20,326 nt of DNA from a virus. The stretch lies in IMG/VR virus record IMGVR_UViG_3300047550_005317, positions 1 through 20,326 of that record. The stretch is one strand, 5' to 3'. The notes under the pieces were generated by a model. It did no database searches. It was not told the DNA's origin and saw only the letters and a program-made list of their open reading frames with translations. Position 1 is the first letter of the stretch. Every line of letters starts with the position of its first letter. Shown piece by piece: positions 1 to 7,300 of the stretch. A program made the position numbers and the translations under genes.

Positions 1-859
1 CCGTTGCAATAACCTCTAGCCCAGAAAGTTGCCAGATCGCCTCTTCGTCACTGGAACGATAGGCATCAAAACGAAAGGAGATCTCATCCTGGGCAAAACG
101 GACGACTACATTCTGCTCTGTCTGCCAGTCCTTAAATGTCCAGGGGACAGCGGCCCCACGGCATACCCTAAACCAGGCAATCAGCTCTGCCAATTCGGTG
201 CTGTTCAGGGTTCTATCGCCAATATTCCAGCGGCCTTTTGGGGTTTCCCAGTTGGCGCGGCGATTCTCCCAGCCGGCGTTATTGCCAGCGGTGGAGGTGC
301 TAAAAACTGGCCCTCCCGTCGTCTCGTAGTCATAGCCCAGATCCAATAGCCCGAGGGTTCCCGGTAGAGGGTCAAGGGCCAGTGGGGTTTCCGGGGCCTG
401 GCGGATTTCTACCAGGGAGAGGTTTTCTAGAGTGAAGATTTTGGCCCCATCACCGGGACGATACGCCTTGAATCGAAAATCAATTTTGTCCTGCTCAAAG
501 CGCACCGGGACGGTAAAGGTTTCTCCTCCAGTATCGGGGTGGAGAATAGGCCTGGTGACAGTTTCCCCGTCGGCGGTATAGGTTTTGCTGGCTCCTCCGC
601 CATAGCGATAGTCGGCCCAGTCTTTGAATAGGAATCCCTGATAGGAGCCTTGCCGAGCATTGAAAAACGCCAGCAGAGTGTCGAGCGTATCACCATCAAC
701 GTCCCGCTGGCCAATCTGATACCGGGCCAGTGGCTGATTCCAGCGGATAATTCGCTGTTCTGAACCATCCCCCAGCACAACAATGGTGGTATTAAAGCGG
801 TAGGTGACGATGGTGCCGTAGGTGATGCCCAGGTCTAGGATGGTCGGCGTAAAGCTCAT
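1..859 (-). CDS. DUF2460 (TIGR02217) tail protein, internally duplicated, 3' end outside window
   Basis: Partial gene, 286 codons visible, running off the left edge. It begins at ATG 857-859, overlapping the upstream peptidase stop as ATGA. The first half has the DUF2460 signature (GFLFKDWADYRY, residues 75-86). The family includes RcGTA gp12, a distal-tail protein near the tail tip. The protein is an internal tandem duplication. LDLGITYGT (9-17), FLFKDW (76-81), VPVRFEQDKIDFRFKAYR (117-134) and LVEIR (149-153) recur as LDLGYDYET (172-180), TFKDW (241-245), VVVRFAQDEISFRFDAYR (251-268) and LEVIA (281-285), an offset of 134-164 residues. Most family members I know have one such unit. The family call is strong. 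The structural role is inferred from the family, and the C-terminus cannot be judged. Confidence 0.85.
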   Translation of the reverse strand, partial: MSFTPTILDLGITYGTIVTYRFNTTIVVLGDGSEQRIIRWNQPLARYQIGQRDVDGDTLDTLLAFFNARQGSYQGFLFKDWADYRYGGGASKTYTADGETVTRPILHPDTGGETFTVPVRFEQDKIDFRFKAYRPGDGAKIFTLENLSLVEIRQAPETPLALDPLPGTLGLLDLGYDYETTGGPVFSTSTAGNNAGWENRRANWETPKGRWNIGDRTLNSTELAELIAWFRVCRGAAVPWTFKDWQTEQNVVVRFAQDEISFRFDAYRSSDEEAIWQLSGLEVIAT

Positions 860-1278
860 GGGATTTGGGGAAATTTGAAATAAGTCAGAGCCAGATTGCT
901 CCAGGTCGGGTCAAGTCCATGCTCTGTGACTTTAGCGACGGTCTGATAGGCATGGATAAGAGTGGCTTGGTAGGAGCGATTACCGATAATGCCGCAGTGG
1001 ATTTGGTGGCGGATGCGGAAAATGGCAATATCACCGGGCATCGGGGCCTTAGTTTCGGTGCAAGTTTCCTGAAAGTGTTGCAGGAATGCTTTGAGGGGAG
1101 GAGTGCGGGAGTAGCCGTCAATATCAAAGGTGCTCAGCTCTAAATCCCTAGCGACACAGATAATTAATCCACAGCAATCCACTCCGGCCCCCTTGGCGCG
1201 GCCCTGGTGAACATAGGGAGTGCCGATATATTCCCGCGCTTTGAGCAGAACATCTAGCCGTGTCTTAACTGTTTTCAT
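856..1278 (-). CDS. Phage NlpC/P60 cell-wall peptidase (TIGR02219-like)
   Basis: A 140-aa NlpC/P60 papain-like peptidase, expected to cut peptide cross-links in peptidoglycan at the tail tip during DNA entry. The N-terminus (REYIGTPYVHQG, residues 15-26) leads into VDCCGLI, where C35 is the likely nucleophile (families usually show DCxGL). HQIHCGII contains H94, a candidate catalytic His, and LIHAY holds H109. ATG 1276-1278 is chosen because the domain begins right after it and it overlaps the upstream DUF2163 stop by 14 nt, consistent with coupled translation. A longer reading from 1455 is possible but lies entirely inside the upstream gene. In RcGTA-type clusters this family (gp14) follows the DUF2163 hub gene, as here. 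There is no clear Shine-Dalgarno sequence. Confidence 0.88.
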   Translation of the reverse strand: MKTVKTRLDVLLKAREYIGTPYVHQGRAKGAGVDCCGLIICVARDLELSTFDIDGYSRTPPLKAFLQHFQETCTETKAPMPGDIAIFRIRHQIHCGIIGNRSYQATLIHAYQTVAKVTEHGLDPTWSNLALTYFKFPQIP

Positions 1279-2128
1279 AGCCAGAGGAGAAATATTGATC
1301 TGTGCCGGGAATATCTTTCTCGCCGCCAAAGTTCGCTGTATTGTTGAACTGGCCACAGTCTCGCCATGTCTTCTGGCAACCAGGGATGGCATTGAATTGG
1401 TCGCCAGCCTGGATGGGATTGGGGGGAGTATAGGCCAGCCAGATATTTTGTCCATTGCTCTGGGTGATCATGGACTCCAGCCCCGCATTGTCCCCGGTTG
1501 TCCAGGTGAGCAGGCCCCCAGCCAGGAAATTATCCTCAAAACTCAGGTTAGAGGTGAAGAAATACGGCTCGGCCCCTGGTGCATTTACCGACATCCCATA
1601 GGTGAAAGCGGCGACGTTGGCATTACAGTTGCTATCCCCAAATTTGTAGCGACAGGTGGAGCTGGTCAGGGCGGAAGTTTTTGTTTCAAGGAGTTTTTGG
1701 AGGCTTTCGACTTCAACAGTGAAGGTTTGGTCGCTGAGTCGGACTTGGCCGAGGAATCCCCGGAGACGGGTAAGGTATTGTGCAGGGCTAGCAGAGAGAC
1801 TGCTAGGTAGATTGAAGCAATCAACGCGAAAGACGTGGATTCGAGCATAGTCGTAGACTCCGCTAGATAAATCGGCTTCTGAGATAGCGTCGGCACTGAG
1901 GAAGCTGGCTATCTCGATATTGCTGGGGGTGGCATCCAAGCCAGAATCCACGTTACTGGCGGTGAATCCAGTCGCGGCCTGGTAGGTAACGCCATCAATG
2001 ATTAAATCCTGGTCAAAATCCGTAAAGCCCAATTGAACTTCATCTCTGCGGGTGATCAGCCAACAGGTGGCCAGCATGGACACCCCATCACTCAAAGCGG
2101 TTTGCAGAGAAGCGGCAACAGATTTCAT
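1265..2128 (-). CDS. DUF2163 tail hub protein (TIGR02218, BR0599 family)
   Basis: A 287-aa protein with both signatures of the DUF2163/TIGR02218 family. The N-terminal part has WLITRRDEVQLGFTDFD (23-39) and DGVTYQAATGF (45-55). The C-terminal part has GCQKTWRDC (250-258) followed by NFGGEKDIPG (266-275). The family's best-studied member is RcGTA gp13, a tail-hub component. Four cysteines sit in two pairs, C159/C168 and C251/C258. In related hub proteins such cysteines are thought to hold an iron-sulfur cluster, which I cannot verify here. The gene lies upstream of and overlaps the NlpC/P60 gene. Its promoter would have to lie near 2129-2250, because plus-strand genes separate it from the tape measure gene. 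Confidence 0.88.
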   Translation of the reverse strand: MKSVAASLQTALSDGVSMLATCWLITRRDEVQLGFTDFDQDLIIDGVTYQAATGFTASNVDSGLDATPSNIEIASFLSADAISEADLSSGVYDYARIHVFRVDCFNLPSSLSASPAQYLTRLRGFLGQVRLSDQTFTVEVESLQKLLETKTSALTSSTCRYKFGDSNCNANVAAFTYGMSVNAPGAEPYFFTSNLSFEDNFLAGGLLTWTTGDNAGLESMITQSNGQNIWLAYTPPNPIQAGDQFNAIPGCQKTWRDCGQFNNTANFGGEKDIPGTDQYFSSGYENS

Positions 2129-2273
2129 GGCACCATTCTGGATTTAGACAAATGCCAATGATTTGGCGGTAGCGCTAATGATTCATTGCTACAATGGGGC
2201 AAGATTAAGGCCCTCGCGGTGCGCTAACACCCAGGGCGATGTAAACCTTTCGTTTAAGCTGGTAGGTTCACCT
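2129..2273. promoter_or_regulatory. Divergent intergenic region with candidate extended -10 promoter
   Basis: This 145-bp gap separates the minus-strand hub gene from the plus-strand cassette. On the plus strand TGCTACAAT at 2187-2195 fits an extended -10 (TGnTACAAT) without a well-placed -35. A perfect 11-bp palindrome, AATGA-T-TCATT, lies at 2178-2188 and overlaps it, so it could be an operator. I see no convincing minus-strand promoter for the hub gene. The assignment is weak. Confidence 0.3.
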
Positions 2274-2474
2274 ATGACAAGCATTGTAAAACAATCCGAT
2301 CAGTCTCCGTTTGATGCCATCCGTCATTTTGATGGGAATGGTAACGAGTTTTGGTCGGCCCGTGAGTTGATGTCCGTTTTCTTGCCTGGGTTGGCAAAGA
2401 AACCAAAAAGAGTATTTCGGGGAAATAACCATGGATTTCAGAGAATCCCTAAGCCTTGTCCTAGAAGAGATTGA
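2274..2474 (+). pseudogene. Truncated N-terminus of an antirepressor/DinD-like protein
   Basis: A 66-codon reading frame from ATG 2274. Residues 11-33 carry SPFDAIRHFD and FWSARELM, typical of the N-terminus of phage antirepressors and DNA-damage-inducible DinD-like proteins. There the sequence normally continues into a long conserved domain. Here similarity stops at about 2372, and the remainder (basic and proline-containing) matches nothing I recognise and overlaps the next gene by 44 nt. The simplest reading is a deletion remnant. Alternatively a short peptide is still made and translation feeds the downstream gene. The fragment call rests on recognising the motif, not on an alignment. Confidence 0.5.
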
Positions 2475-2691
2475 GCAGATGTTGCTGAGCAAAAACGCCG
2501 CCTATGGCAACTCGGCCCTAGACCCCCTGCGAGTGTTCAGCAAGGCCAGCCCGGAGGAGCAGATCCGGGTGAGGATTGACGATAAGCTCAAACGCCTGCA
2601 AAACCAAACGCCAGGGGATGCAGAGGACACCGAACTAGACCTGATCGGTTATCTGATCCTGTTGCGGATTGCCAAGAAGAGGGCCAACTAA
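2431..2691 (+). CDS. Small phage protein, DUF1599/MazG-like
   Basis: An 86-aa protein with KNAAYGNSALDPLRVFSKA (residues 21-39), EEQIRVRIDDKLKRL (42-56) and a C-terminal EDTELDLIGYLILLRIA (65-81). This all-helical pattern with conserved acidic residues (R48, D50, D51, E66, D70) is typical of short phage proteins annotated as DUF1599 / nucleotide modification associated domain 1. These are thought to relate to MazG-type nucleotide pyrophosphohydrolases. A role in the nucleotide pool or modified bases is possible but only inferred. A purine-rich stretch (GGGGAAA) precedes ATG 2431. The stop overlaps the next start as TAATG, so the two genes are probably co-translated. Confidence 0.7.
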   Translation: MDFRESLSLVLEEIEQMLLSKNAAYGNSALDPLRVFSKASPEEQIRVRIDDKLKRLQNQTPGDAEDTELDLIGYLILLRIAKKRAN

Positions 2692-3209
2692 TGGCTTTAT
2701 CAGGACTCAAGCGCAGAATAGCCAAATCCCGCGCCAAATCCCTAGATCCCAAGGGCTTTGGTCAAAATACCAGCAATAAATTTGCCTGGTATTCAATCGA
2801 ATGGAATAAAGAAAATGACAATGATGCTGAGCTTGTCGAATTGCACTGGATCAAGGTAGAGAGGCCCTGTTCTAGCCGCCGCCGCCGCTTCCAGGTTGCC
2901 ATGGATCATGCCCAGGTTCCTGACAATCTCAGTGTTGAGGATTTCCTATCTGTCCTATATCTCGGCAAATGCACCGAGGACAAGCGCTTGATTGACCTTG
3001 GCGTTAACGCTGGCTTCCTCTTCCGGGCCAGCAAGAAAGGCGACTGCACCATTAGGGATGTGGTGGCCCAGGTGTTTGGGGTCTGGACTGACGAGGCTAT
3101 ACCAGAGGAAGACATAGTGAACGTCATGGCCTGGCAGTATGTAGCCCTGGATGAGGTGGTGCCAGGGGAGCAGGTCAACCTGGCCAATCGGCGGTTGATT
3201 CGGCGCTAG
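2691..3209 (+). CDS. Hypothetical phage protein, 172 aa
   Basis: I do not recognise this family. The protein starts with a basic segment (LKRRIAKSRAKS, residues 6-17), has a five-residue basic run RRRRF (63-67), and then an acidic, mostly soluble body with no signal peptide or membrane segment. The start overlaps the stop of the DUF1599-like gene by one base (TAATG), so it belongs to the same two-gene unit. The basic N-terminus could bind nucleic acid, but there is no named motif. It may act with its upstream partner. No terminator follows; the next promoter begins 22 bp downstream. Confidence 0.75.
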   Translation: MALSGLKRRIAKSRAKSLDPKGFGQNTSNKFAWYSIEWNKENDNDAELVELHWIKVERPCSSRRRRFQVAMDHAQVPDNLSVEDFLSVLYLGKCTEDKRLIDLGVNAGFLFRASKKGDCTIRDVVAQVFGVWTDEAIPEEDIVNVMAWQYVALDEVVPGEQVNLANRRLIRR

Positions 3210-3218
3210 AAAAAATTT

Positions 3219-3286
3219 TCTCCGTGGGGGTTGACATCTCTGTGCAAGTTTTGTTATATTGAAGATGTCAGCACAACCACGGAGAC
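3219..3286 (+). promoter_or_regulatory. Promoter copy 1 with nested inverted repeats
   Basis: TTGACA (3231-3236) and TATATT (3255-3260) are spaced 18 bp; reading TTATAT gives 17. The inverted repeat TGACATCT (3232-3239) / AGATGTCA (3263-3270) spans the -35, the -10 and the probable start of transcription, as expected for a repressor operator. Outside it lies a second pair, TCTCCGTGG / CCACGGAGA (3278-3286), whose right arm includes the GGAG ribosome binding site of the next gene. A near-identical promoter lies at 3770-3810. Confidence 0.75.
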
Positions 3287-3292
3287 AAACCA

Positions 3293-3514
3293 ATGACCGC
3301 TATCACATTTACCGCCAAAGCCGATTCCTTAGAAACCATGCTAGATGCCAAGGTTTGCGGATTTGGAGCTTTTTCTAAATTTCAAATTAACGGCACTACC
3401 GCCACAATCACCTACATCATCGAAACTAACAATCAAGAATTGGCACTAGAAGAGGCAATGAGCGAGATTAACGTTAACTGCCTAGAAGACCTAGGTGTTA
3501 GCCTTTTTGCCTAA
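3293..3514 (+). CDS. Hypothetical small protein, 73 aa
   Basis: No family recognised. A 73-aa, slightly acidic protein with alternating hydrophobic strands (ITFTAKADS, TATITYIIET) and an acidic helix (ELALEEAMSEIN), so a small alpha/beta fold is likely. It has its own strong promoter and a GGAG site 9 bp before ATG 3293, and a hairpin terminator follows. It is therefore an autonomous one-gene cassette inside the late region, on the opposite strand to the tail genes. Such units are usually morons expressed in the lysogen or early in infection. Expression level and function are inferred only from this layout. Confidence 0.75.
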   Translation: MTAITFTAKADSLETMLDAKVCGFGAFSKFQINGTTATITYIIETNNQELALEEAMSEINVNCLEDLGVSLFA

Positions 3515-3521
3515 GCCACGC

Positions 3522-3560
3522 AAAGCCCCTCAGCAACAACCACGGAGCGAGGGGCCTTTT
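3522..3560 (+). terminator. Rho-independent terminator with leader-like loop
   Basis: Stem GCCCCTC (3525-3531) / GAGGGGC (3549-3555), then CTTTT. The 17-nt loop contains CAACCACGGAG, a third copy of the leader element found at both promoters of this cassette. Confidence 0.75.
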
Positions 3561-3569
3561 AATTATCCT

Positions 3570-3773
3570 ATGAACTGCCCAAACTGCGGAAGCGAGAAAA
3601 CCTACAAACGGGGCAAGCGTCGCTCTTGTCCCAACTGTGGTCATTGGTGGACACCCAATCCCGTGTCACCACCCCAAGGGGGCCGTCCCCTAATTGGCGA
3701 CAAACCCCTAACCGGGTATCAACGCCTCAAGCGGCATCTAGACAAGAAAAAAAATTCTGAGCCAAATGCTTGA
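3570..3773 (+). CDS. Zinc-ribbon protein, 67 aa
   Basis: Two CxxC knuckles, CPNC (residues 3-6) and CPNC (20-23), separated by a basic stretch (KTYKRGKRRS) form a rubredoxin-like zinc ribbon. This resembles the N-terminal DNA-binding ribbons of transposases and some phage regulators. The C-terminal half is basic and proline/glycine-rich (PPQGGRPL ... RLKRHLDKKK). ATG 3570 is chosen because it lies just past the terminator and directly precedes the first knuckle. It has no clear Shine-Dalgarno sequence, and the frame stays open upstream to 3495. The stop codon is embedded in the -35 box of the next promoter. A DNA- or RNA-binding role is inferred from the ribbon. With a terminator in front, expression may depend on readthrough. 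Confidence 0.6.
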   Translation: MNCPNCGSEKTYKRGKRRSCPNCGHWWTPNPVSPPQGGRPLIGDKPLTGYQRLKRHLDKKKNSEPNA

Positions 3774-3825
3774 CATCTCTGTGCAGGTTTTGTTATATTG
3801 AAGATGTCAAGAAAACAACCACGGA
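3770..3825 (+). promoter_or_regulatory. Promoter copy 2 with perfect inverted repeat
   Basis: TTGACA (3770-3775) and TATATT (3794-3799), with the inverted repeat TTGACATCT (3770-3778) / AGATGTCAA (3802-3810). From -35 to the end of the right arm it differs from copy 1 at one base in the spacer, and the ACCACGGAGACAA leader is also kept. The outer TCTCCGTGG arm of copy 1 is missing. Confidence 0.75.
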
Positions 3826-3833
3826 GACAAGCA

Positions 3834-4025
3834 ATGAACATTCTAGAAATGAAGCAAGTCAAATCTTTAGAGCCCGGTCAAACCAAGGCTGTTGCTCAAC
3901 CAGGAAAAGACGGTCAATTGATGGCTAATCGCTCCAAGGATAAAGATGGGAGAACCCTGACAATCTATCGTCAATTGACTACAGGAGGAATTGAATTAAT
4001 ATCTGTTGTCAAATTCCCCGCGTAG
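3834..4025 (+). CDS. Hypothetical small protein, 63 aa
   Basis: No family recognised. A basic, soluble 63-aa protein: N-terminal MNILEMKQVKSLEPGQTKAV, a lysine-rich turn (NRSKDKDGR, residues 32-40) and a C-terminal strand (IELISVVKF). ATG 3834 is chosen because the duplicated leader places GGAG at the same distance as in the 3293 gene. An earlier ATG at 3798 lies within the -10 box. The protein shares a promoter and leader with the 73-aa gene but not its sequence, so the control module was copied without the coding region. It converges on the minus-strand gene at 4041; I see no clear terminator between them. Confidence 0.65.
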   Translation: MNILEMKQVKSLEPGQTKAVAQPGKDGQLMANRSKDKDGRTLTIYRQLTTGGIELISVVKFPA

Positions 4026-4040
4026 TTTTCTTTGTGTGAT

Positions 4041-4289
4041 CTAATCCATAACCGACGCAGAAAAAGCCACATCAATTTCAGCCAGGGCCTTATCAATGCT
4101 CTGGCTTCTTTTTTGCCAGGTATCGCCCCCGTCTAAGCCTCGACAGGGGTTGATGCACTTCCGACCCTTGGCAGAGGCATTGCAGACAAGTCCCGCTAAA
4201 TCCAATTCAGAGCCGGGTTTGCCCGTTGACCAGTAGAGCTGATCATCGATCCATTTGGCTTGGCAGGTAGGGCAAGTTTTGGTAGTCAT
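4041..4289 (-). CDS. Small Cys-rich protein downstream of tape measure
   Basis: An 82-aa protein from ATG 4287-4289; a GTG at 4298 would add three residues. It has CPTC near the N-terminus and two more cysteines in a GRKCINPCRG segment, plus one in GLVCNAS, suggesting one metal-binding knuckle. No family recognised. It lies 64 bp after the tape measure stop in the same orientation, so it is probably the next gene of the tail operon. There is no Shine-Dalgarno sequence at either start. By position it could be a tail assembly or tail-tip accessory protein; this is only positional inference. Confidence 0.6.
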   Translation of the reverse strand: MTTKTCPTCQAKWIDDQLYWSTGKPGSELDLAGLVCNASAKGRKCINPCRGLDGGDTWQKRSQSIDKALAEIDVAFSASVMD

Positions 4290-4353
4290 GGGGAACACTC
4301 AACAACAATCCATTGATAATAGCAATGAAGTATCGTCGAGATGGTAAAATTGC

Positions 4354-7300
4354 CTACCGGATTGTGCGGCGGATCATCTCGGCTTGTTCCCTCGCCATAC
4401 TGCGTTCGCTACGACGGAACCGATCCTCTGGATTGTTGTAAACATTCTGAATCGTGACGTTCATCCCTCCACTGGAACCACCCCCAGAGCCAGACTCCAT
4501 CGCCATAGTCAGCACGGGCAGGCGGCCAGTCTGGTTAACTGAAGCCAACAGGGCCGGCCCGAGGTTACGGGTAGCGGCGGCATTGAGGACAAACTCGCCC
4601 CGGTGAACAATGCCGGCTGGCTGGGACGGACTCCCAGGGCCAGTGTAGCCACCAGAAGCAAAGCCAAATAAGCCACCAAAGAGATTGCCAAGCATTCCCA
4701 GGAAACCACCGCCACCGCCTTTATTGGCTCCCGATAGGCCCTCGGTGGAGAGTCCCAGCATTTTGAATAGTTCCACTGTGGCCAACTGTGCCGCCAATTG
4801 GGAGACGGTTTGCAGGATAGAACGGGCCATGTTGCCAAAGGCATCCGACAGGCTCTGAGTACCCGATAGGACGTTCTCAAAGAAAGTAGATAACGCTCCT
4901 CGGCCAATATCCTCTAGTTCTTTGGCAAGGGAGCCGACTTGCTCTAGGGATTTAACCCGAGCATTGGAAATGGCGGTTTCCTGTTGAATGGCCCTGTCTT
5001 TTTCCTCGGTAGTGAGGTCTGTCCGTTGCTGGATTTCTAACAGGGTAAGCCTCAGGGCCAGTTGTTCCCGCAGGATTTCCAGCTTCTTCACCTCGGCGGC
5101 GTTCTGCTCCAATTGGGCCAGGGTGATGCGGCGATTCACCTCCTCTAGCTCCAGGCTGACGTTTTTCTGTTGGTCGGCAAGGGAAAGAGCAAAGTCTCCC
5201 CCAAAAGGAGCAGGGCCTGGCCCTCCAAAGCGCGGTAGGTTCCCTTCTCCGATTTGATAGCTGAGATTGCCGGGAAAACTGAGGGAGGATTGAGAGACGC
5301 TGGTTACTAGGCCCTTGCTGGCCTCGACAACGGCAGAGGTCAAAATCTCCTTGAGCGGGTCGAGGATCAGGATAGTGGAAGCCTGCTTACTGATACCTTC
5401 CAGCGTGGCACTGCCCTGGAAAATAGATCCAAAGATTTGACTACCAAATTGGGGAATCGTCGGGGTGGTGGTGCCGAAGCGGGGCAATCTCATTCTCGGG
5501 TCGAGGTAATATGCCCCTGGTTCCTGGCGTTGGGCCAGGGATAAATCCAGGTTAGCCATGGTTTGCACCTGACGCTTTTCCTCCCGGATGGCCCTGAGTT
5601 CTAGTGCGATGTTGCGGCTATCGGTGACACGTTCCCCTGCCTTCTGGCGGCGAATCTTATCGGCCTGCTGGGCCTGTAGGTTTTCCTCGGCAAAGGTCAA
5701 CTCCTGGAGCCGGATTCGGGCCTGTTGGGTGATGGTTTGGCTCTCGGTGAGCTTGCCCTGCTTTTTGTCTAGTTCTAGCTGGAATTTGAGCCGGTCTAGT
5801 TGTTGTTTCTGGATTTGCTGGCGTTCCGTGCTGGCCCGGTTAAAGGCCTCTTGCTGGATTTTATCTAGGCTTTCCTGTGCATTTTGTAATTGGCTAAGGG
5901 TCTCACTAGAGCTTTTAATCTGGCCCTCGACGCTCTCTTTGATTTTTAGGACGCTATCAGCATAGCCATAGCCAGCGCTTAGATTGCCTGTCCCTGCGTT
6001 ATAAGCGGCTAGGGCCTTGCGGGTATCCCCGTTAAACTTGACTAGCAATTTCTGGAAGTACCGAATCCCAATCTCAATGTTTTTCTGGGGGTCGTAGCGG
6101 TCTTCTTTCTGGTAGCCAGCCTCAACAGCGGCCCCCCAGCCTACCTGCATAGAGCCAACAAAAGGCCCGTAGGCGTTGGTGCTAGGTGATTGCAAGATTT
6201 TCCCTGTCCTCCGGTTCAGGTGGGTGATATTCTGGGGATTGCCTCCACCGGATTCTTTGGCGGCAATGGCGATGGCTGTTGATGGATCAAGTCCAAGCTG
6301 CCGGGCCGTGTCGTAGATTTGCTTGGCTATAGGGTTAGAGAATAGTGCGCTAGTTGATTGACTGGTTGAGGATGCGGCACTGAGGCTTGTCCCTAGAATT
6401 TGCCCCAGAGGGGATGATGTTATGCCCTGTTGCTTTAATCGTGGTAATGCCATTTTTAAAGCATCGACCACAGCCTGTTTGCTTTTAGTCGTTCCCGCAT
6501 TGCCCCTTGCATCTAGAGCATCGTGCAGTAATACAATATCCCCTCCTCCAGCTTTTAGTATTTGATTTGCAATTGATTGGGCGCTAGTAGAAGGCTTCCA
6601 GTCGTTGGTATCAACAGACCAGTATGCAGTGCTTAACCCCATTTGATTGACTCTTTGCTGGTATGCTTGCTGTCCGTTGTAGCTACCGGCACCATAGGGG
6701 AATCTAAACATAGTAGGAGTGTAGTCTGGGACAATCCCTTTCAAAACTCCCAATGTGTCCTCAATTTCCTTTTTCTGTTGAGCAGGAGTGATTTTTGTAA
6801 AATCGGGGTGAGTCATGCTGTGTACACCCAACTCATGCCCCTCGTTAACTATTCTCCGAATGATTTCCGGGTATTTCTCCGCTCGTTGTCCTACGACAAA
6901 AAACGTCGCCTTCATCCCATTTGCTTTTAGCTGATCCAATACTTTATTCGTCCAATTTGGATCTGGCCCATCGTCAAAGGTGAGTGCAATTTGATTTTTG
7001 GGAATTTTCTGTATCTGCTGACTAATATTGCTGGCATTAATGTTAATGGGATCTCTGCGACTGACTTGCTGATTGCTTGACTGTGACTTAGCTGGTTGAG
7101 TTGCTCCTGTTGGGACGGGTCGGCTGGTGGTGGTAGAACCTGACTGACCTCCATTTTTTAAGTATTTATCATCAAAAGCTACCACTAAATCCGATGCTCC
7201 GCTATTGGTTACCCAACTAGCAATTTTCTTGATTTGGTTTGGATCTGTGAAAACGAGGCACCCAGCACTTCCAGGCGTAATATTGTCTAAGTGAAATCCT

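Noticed and set aside
29-349. Plus-strand frame of 106 codons at the left edge
   Set aside because: It is antisense to the DUF2460 gene, whose family motifs are clear; the plus-strand translation has no recognisable features.
1220-1810. Plus-strand frame of 196 codons
   Set aside because: It lies opposite the DUF2163 gene and the peptidase start. The minus strand has two strong family matches, so this is a shadow.
2163-2273. Longer N-terminus for the antirepressor-like remnant
   Set aside because: The 37 extra codons show no similarity to the family, and the motif begins soon after ATG 2274. The segment is better read as promoter region.
4509-4907. Minus-strand alternative frame and many plus-strand frames inside the tape measure gene
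   Set aside because: They overlap a single uninterrupted 1695-codon gene with clear domains. Low-complexity Leu/Ser/Arg composition indicates shadows.
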